From: Deinandra increscens subsp. villosa
Lineage: Eukaryota; Streptophyta; Magnoliopsida; Asterales; Asteraceae
Direction of reading: 5' to 3'
NCBI GenBank assembly: GCA_039602395.1
Contig: JBCNJP010000020.1
Location: 25,088,483-25,152,482, forward strand
Length of the DNA stretch: 64,000 nucleotides
Positions within the stretch are counted from its first letter, which is position 1. The number at the start of each line of letters is the position of its first letter. The notes beneath the pieces are model-generated. The model was not told where the DNA came from, made no database searches, and saw only the letters and a program-made list of their open reading frames with translations. Shown here piece after piece: positions 58,741-64,000 of the stretch. Position numbers and translations under genes: made by a program.

Positions 58741-58766
58741 ACTTTAATCTATGCCAACTTGTCTTA

Positions 58767-59077
58767 GGCTATCTGTAGTCATAACCCCTCACCTATGCAA
58801 ATCACGACACGTCTCGTTCTAGTCAGCAAGGGGCTCCATGGCTGAAATTTGTGTAGTCATAAAGGCCCATAACCCCCCTCTAATTATTACACAATTATAT
58901 TATATAAAATCCCTTCAAAATATTTAATCTAATAAAAAAAGGAAAAAAAGGGCCAATCATGGAAAGGGGGAGACACACCGTCTTCGCAACGCCCTTGGCC
59001 GATTTAAAGTCCATAGCGCCCCCGGGGGCGGTGTGCGGGGCGCTATAGGGGTGGGTTAATGCCCACTACGGATAGCC
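58767..59077. mobile_element. PIF/Harbinger-like MITE, copy 2
   Basis: Counterpart of 51797-52109. TTA flanks at 58764-58766 and 59078-59080; ends GGCTATCTGTAGTC and ACTACGGATAGCC. Confidence 0.74.
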
Positions 59078-59344
59078 TTAGAGAGAACATAATTTGGTGT
59101 CTATGAGATAACGGTACAATGAGATTAGACAATTAATAGACAAACATACCTAGCAATATCTCCCCTAAACGAGATGGACTAAAGACACACTTAAGATTCA
59201 AGACTAAAGGTCTAGCTAAGACTAAAGTCAAAACTATATTTTTCAAATAAAATGATTTAGGAGGTTGTAAGCATTTGAATATACAAATTTACACACCCTC
59301 TTCACGAAAGGCTCTTCATTTAGGCGGCTTACATCCCTTTTAAC

Positions 59345-59826
59345 CAGGGATGTAAACGAGCCCGAGCTTGTCTAGTCTCGAGCTTGGCTCGTTTAAACTT
59401 ACCAGAGCTCGAGCTTGGCTAGATTCGAACTTCATTTTTGAAGCTCGAACTCAGTTCGTTGAGAATTATTTAAGCTTGAGCTCGGCTCGTTTATAATTAA
59501 TTTTTTATTTTTTATATATTATTATAACTAAATTTGTTGATATTAGAATTATATTTTTTATATAGAAAATAACAGATACTATACTCTTGTTTTATCATAA
59601 TTTCATATGAAATTATAATTATATTTTAAAATGTATTTAATAAATTAAACAAAAATTATATGAATAAAAAGCTCGTTAAGGCTCGTGAGCCAGCTCAAGC
59701 TCGCTACGTGAAGCTCGGGCTTGAGCTCGTTGAGCCTATTTCAAAGCTTGAGCTTGGCTCGTTTCAGGTTCTTTATCGATTCGATCTCGAGTAGCTCACG
59801 AGCAGCTCGGCTCGTTTACACCCCTA
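59345..59826. mobile_element. hAT-like MITE with GAGCTCG-rich arms, copy 2
   Basis: Counterpart of 52390-52802 but longer, keeping about 70 bp of left-arm sequence that copy 1 has lost. Flanks CTTTTAAC and CTTTTAAA. Confidence 0.76.
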
Positions 59827-60949
59827 CTTTTAAATCGTTTTAGCGTTTTCTTTCCTTTTTACCCATAGGATGAGTTAAAAATAAACTAGAGCAAGAATCA
59901 AGCCATTATTAGTTAAGCAGGTCAAAGTTGTCACATCTATGGACTACAAGTTATCCAAGATGACTTTCTGTCTAATCTTTTTACTAGTTGTCTAGTTCTT
60001 ATTGCTAATAAGTAATAACTCTATTTCTTAGTGTCTAGCAGATTTCTTTGACCTCAATATCATCTCAACCTGGTGTTCTTCATGTGCATTAAATTACTGC
60101 TTGCCAGTTCCCAGTTTTTTTTTTAATACTGTAAAAGTTTGAGGTTGCACTGTGAAGATGTTGATGATTTTTTGAAAGACATGCATGGATAGCAAAGTTT
60201 TTGTTAAAAGTATTTAGAACAATAGTAACTTAGTGTGTGAAGTAGAATTAGAAGTAGATTATATAAATATGTGAGCTGCGGTTAAAGAAAAAGTGTTTTT
60301 GGTTCATGTGGACAACAAACCAAAATTTTACTGTTGAATGACATCTTGTTTTCTATTTTTATTTGGTATGACTTCCTACGATTTCCTTATATATGATGCT
60401 GATGAACTTGCAAATGTAGATATTAGATAACGAATAGCCAAACGAAAGAGTAGTTGCTACAAAAGTCAACTCTTTTTATTCCACTAATTTGAGAATACTT
60501 GTAGTATCGTTGGTCAAGATAAACAAAAAAAAAAAAAAACTCACCAACCCGGGGTGGGGGAGGGGGTAGATTGGAGTAGATGATGTATGTTTAATTTTGA
60601 TTGTACCCTGTAATTTTGATGTTTGCCCCTAACCGTCTTGCTTACGTCCACCGTTAAAAAATAAGGAAAATATATTCTCCTAAATAATAAGACCAGGTAT
60701 CCAAAATAACAAGAAAAGTTATCTTGCATGTACTTTTGCTAATTCGTTTTGGTCGATCACCTGGTTACTTGGTGCTTACCGGATCATCTCACTCTTTTAG
60801 AAAAGTTTAGAGACCGGAAAAACCAACAAAAATATGATTCATGTCTTATTAAACCCTGTACACATGTATTACTTGAGATTTAAGTTTTAATAATCAAATT
60901 AGTCTCTTGATAAGCAAAATGGTATTTTTAACAGTAATTTTATTACTAA
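59827..60949. other. spacer, no gene seen
   Basis: Mostly duplication copy 2. An A run of about 15 and GGGGTGGGGGAGGGGG occur at 60525-60566. Confidence 0.5.
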
Positions 60950-61233
60950 GACCATCTGTAATCATAAAGCCCCTTGGGGTTTCCATGACAGTCACGTCAT
61001 CAAAGAGAATAGTCCTAAATCCTCTCATAAAGCTAATCTCATTATTAATTTTTCTTTAAACAAATCTTTTTAAACCTCTGGTCCAATCACATTTAAAAAA
61101 ATATATGTGGGGGGAGACATGAGGACGCCTTCATGCTGCCGCCGTAAAGAGATTTAGAACCCATAGCATTCCGAGGCGGTGTCCCCAGACGCTATACACG
61201 TTAAGGGCTATATGATGTTCATCACGGGCAACC
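60950..61233. mobile_element. PIF/Harbinger-like MITE, diverged member
   Basis: Left GACCATCTGTAATCATAAAG and right ATCACGGGCAACC are weak inverted relatives of each other and of the element at 51797; TAA flanks at 60947-60949 and 61234-61236. Confidence 0.55.
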
Positions 61234-61322
61234 TAACATGAAATACTAAATCTTACACCAATGACCACTTGTATTGATTTGAAAGAAACCCTTGCCAAAT
61301 CTGTAGATCAATAAACACAATG

Positions 61323-61610
61323 ATCAAGCAAAGTTGGTGTAGTGGTTAAAATTCTAAGCTTGTGGTTGAAGAGACCCAAGTTCTAGTCTCACTTACACAA
61401 CTTTGTGAGATATTGGTGGGCAATGAAGGATTGAGTTTGCTTGATCCTGAGTCACAAGGGAGGGTTTACGGGCTTGCCCGGTTCCCGTCCGATGGTGCAA
61501 ATGGGGGGCGCTCCCGGGTTCCCTCGCTATGAGGTTTAGACTCGGGACAGTGGGTAGGTACAGGGTAACTAGTCCCGATACACCTCTGAGCCAAATTACC
61601 GTTAAAAAAA
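61323..61610 (+). mobile_element. tRNA-derived SINE with 13-bp target duplication
   Basis: Box-A-like TGGTGTAGTGG near the start, box-B-like AGTTCTAGTCTC about 40 bp later, and a 3' end CCGTTAAAAAAAAA. Perfect flanking duplication AATAAACACAATG at 61310-61322 and 61611-61623. 288 bp, inserted about 230 bp upstream of the tetraspanin gene. Confidence 0.85.
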
Positions 61611-61756
61611 AATAAACACAATGCCACTGGCACTGGCCTATAGCATAATAGCAAAGCTGGATACAATGTGAAGTGTAAATTTAGTGGATTAAAGATATAT
61701 TATATTAATTAATTAAATTATAATAAAATTATGAGCAGACAAAAAAAGCAAAGTAG

Positions 61757-61766
61757 TATATATAAA
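61757..61766 (+). promoter_or_regulatory. probable TATA box of the tetraspanin gene
   Basis: TATATATAAA lies 72 bp upstream of the ATG at 61838, giving a leader of about 40 bases. Confidence 0.6.
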
Positions 61767-61837
61767 CCCTCATGACAAATCTACCATCTTCCCATTCATT
61801 CCCACCCCCACTGCATCACTCTCTGTTAATCAATCCA

Positions 61838-63752
61838 ATGGCGGTCAGCAACAACATCATCGCAACTCTCAACTTCATAGCATTCCTCTGCTCCATCCCC
61901 ATCGTCACCGCCGGCATCTGGCTCGCCTCCAAACCGGACAACGAATGCATCCGCTGGCTCCGATGGCCGGTCCTCATCATCGGAATTCTCTTCCTCCTCC
62001 TCGCCCTAACCGGATTCATCGGCGCCTACTGCAACAAGCAAGGCCTCCTAGCCTTCTACCTCTTCTGCAACGCCGCTCTCATCGTCACCGGTCTCGTCCT
62101 CCTCATACTCGCCTTCGTCGTCACGCGCCCCTCCGGCGCCTACTCCGTTCCCGGCCGGAGCTACAAGGAGTATCGATTGGCGGGGTATTCGAAGTGGTTA
62201 CGTGATCACATCACGGATTCGGAGCATTGGGGGAATATTAGGGCTTGTTTGGCTTCGTCTTCGATTTGCACGAAGATGGCGCAGGATTCGTATACTGCTG
62301 CCCAATTTTTTGCTTCTGAGATCTCTCCTCTTCAGGTACTCGTTCGGTTTCTCCTCTTTTACTTTGATCTGTGTTTGTTTGTTATACATCAAATCAATCA
62401 CCATTGTTGCAGAGCTTAGCTTGTTTGTTCCTCTACAACAGATTGTAATTCGTGCATTTCTAGTTGTACATTGTAAAGTAGAAATGTAGAATATTCATAA
62501 AGCAGATAAGTGAAATTTATTCGTGTAATAAGTTAGCTATTTCAAAACCGGATTTTGACCGCTTCGGTTCGGGTTAAACAGGTTCCTGATTTAACTCCCG
62601 GTTACCTACCGGTTTTTATTTAACCATAAATAACCGATTTTGGTTTTTAATATTGTGAGATGCAGGCATGCAGCTTACCCGTTTTGGAGGCCATTTCTAT
62701 ATAGCTTCTATAGTTGTCACGTTATAGAAATGAGAAATTATAAACGAATTGAAATAAAACATGTATGTATTGTGTTTTTAAAAACAATAAAACATTGAGG
62801 CTGTGTTAAACTAAGGGCCTAAAGTCCTAGCTTTATTTGAGACGTTTCTGTTCGGTTTTATAATCGGGTTTTTAGCCATGGTCTAGTGAGAAGAACTCAA
62901 ACGATTACGAGTCAAACCATTGGGTGTGCCATGAAATTCATTTAGTGATATGCGGTTTATACATAACTAAGATTGATTTATACACTATTAAGACAAATAG
63001 AACAATTTTATATTTGAAAAGTAACTAGTGTTTTCACATGCTTTACAATTAATAGTTAAATGAGTGTTAAATTAGACTTATTAGAGTGTAGAATGTGTAA
63101 TTACAAATTTTTTTTCCTGCTGGCATGCAGTAAGGATTATAAAAATGGTACGCAACTCCATTAAGGTTCAATTTTTGGCATCATTCAAGATTCTTTAAAC
63201 AACATCACATGGCATCCAATTTTCTTTCTATATCAATGATTGGTCGGTCATTTGACTGTGGTCATGATTAAAGCAATTATATTCTTTATATTTTTACATA
63301 GCATGAAGCTGATCAAGTTTGTCCTTAGTGAATAAACAGCTTTAGACGAGTCTTGGTACAAATGTACAATAACTACCTTATGTCCTTGTATATATTATTT
63401 ATATAGTTTGCTTAATTGTTTTTCTTTAATGTTGTTTCAGTCAGGATGTTGCAAGCCTCCAACTGTGTGTGGATACCAATACGTGAACCCGGTCATGTGG
63501 ATCAACCCGAGTAACCCAACGGGCGATATGGATTGTCCTATATGGAACAACGACCCTAACCAGTTCTGCTATAACTGTGACTCGTGTAAAGCCGGTTTGT
63601 TAGGGAACCTAAGGAAAGAATGGAGAACCGCGAATGTGATATTAATCATAGCTGTAGTGGCTCTTATCTGTTTGTATCTTATAGCTTGTAGCGCGTACAG
63701 AAACGCGCAAACGGAGGAAATTTTCCGAAGGTATAAACAAGGTTGGACATGA
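61838..63752 (+). CDS. TET2: tetraspanin, TET2-like
   Basis: Two exons, 61838-62335 and 63441-63752, 269 residues. Four membrane segments: about 8-28 (LNFIAFLCSIPIVTAGIWL), 44-64 (VLIIGILFLLLALTGFIG), 70-95 (FYLFCNAALIVTGLVLLIL) and 231-252 (NVILIIAVVALICLYLIAC). The large extracellular loop has the tetraspanin GCCK at 168-171 and further cysteines (PTVCGY, MDCP, CYNCDSC). The intron falls immediately before SGCCKPP, the usual plant position. GIWLASKPDNEC, FVVTRPSGAY and QTEEIFRRYKQGW resemble Arabidopsis TET2 (At2g19580) more than TET1/TRN2 or TET8. Tetraspanins organise plasma-membrane microdomains; a specific role is not inferable. The in-frame ATG at 61772 upstream is rejected as the start because homology and the NNIIATLNF start agree with 61838. 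Confidence 0.92.
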
Positions 63753-64000
63753 AAGCTTGTACCAGACGACCCTAGAATTTGTTTATGTACCCACACGACG
63801 ATTTCTTGTCGTGTGTTCTCGATCAGTTTAGTTTTGTTTAATGTTTAGGTGTTAATGTGGTAGTTGTGTGTGTATGTTCCTTTTTGTGCTCTTTAAATAG
63901 TATATGAAAGAATTCAAGTTAAGATCAAAATGGATTAATTTTATATAATTTATCAGTTTTTCAGCTTGTTATTATTTATTTTAGCTAGTTTTAATCTGCT
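63753..64000 (+). other. tetraspanin 3' UTR and edge of the window
   Basis: 3' untranslated and flanking DNA. Nothing further recognised. Confidence 0.5.

Larger units (their letters stand above)
54203..60806. repeat. segmental duplication, copy 2
   Basis: Starts at the gap with ATTCCTTTCAAACATTTC, the base matching 47219, and stays co-linear with copy 1 to 60806; unique sequence follows. Small indels and scattered substitutions separate the copies. Confidence 0.93.

Overview
The window is plant nuclear DNA from a eudicot, probably an asterid and possibly Asteraceae; that last step is my inference from the transposon families, not proof. The evidence for a plant is AT-rich intergenic DNA, GT-AG introns, and plant-specific proteins (EFFECTOR OF TRANSCRIPTION, a DYW-type PPR protein, NDL, a germin-like protein, a TET2-type tetraspanin). 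I find no bacterial operon, CRISPR array or defence system. It is an ordinary gene-bearing plant region with many mobile elements. The most notable items are a retrotransposon fragment with a restriction-like endonuclease, a gapped tandem duplication of LpxA, and a run of insertions into TA repeats.

Layout. 1-2500: 3' exons of an unrecognised plus-strand gene and the N-terminal half of ATP synthase subunit g (minus). 3973-5799: GC-rich, 5'-truncated non-LTR retrotransposon with an open 601-codon frame. 7318-12390: complete Ty1/copia element with 257-bp LTRs and a CATAG target duplication, inactivated by four in-frame stops. 12704-17087 (minus): six-exon saposin-like MIR-interacting/canopy-type protein. 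17430-20800: MITEs, TA arrays and a small Helitron. 21534-25112 (+): NDL (NDRG-like). 26318-27076 (-): germin-like protein. 28250-29276: RTE-type LINE remnant and a solo LTR. 30769-34151 (+): mitochondrial CoA carrier. 34581-35900 (-): short PPR-DYW protein resembling DYW2. 36989-38821 (-): serine acetyltransferase of the SERAT1;1 type. 39620-40918: decayed L1-type LINE. 41905-44763 (-): ET-family protein with a GIY-YIG-like domain. 46056-47209: non-autonomous MULE with a 9-bp target duplication. 47219-53702 and 54203-60806: two co-linear copies of an LpxA (UDP-GlcNAc acyltransferase) gene and its downstream DNA, separated by exactly 500 N. 60950-61610: a Harbinger-like MITE and a tRNA-derived SINE. 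61838-63752 (+): TET2-like tetraspanin.

The genes do not form one pathway. Their association looks like conserved eudicot gene order: from memory, NDL1, SERAT1;1 and ET2 are close neighbours in Arabidopsis (At5g56750, At5g56760, At5g56780), and ET1 lies beside a CoA carrier (At4g26170, At4g26180). Exon models were built by hand from splice sites, reading phase and remembered homologues. Totals are internally consistent: 298 aa saposin-like protein, 343 aa NDL, 216 aa GLP, 340 aa carrier, 439 aa PPR, 290 aa SERAT, 485 aa ET, 338 aa for each LpxA, 269 aa tetraspanin.
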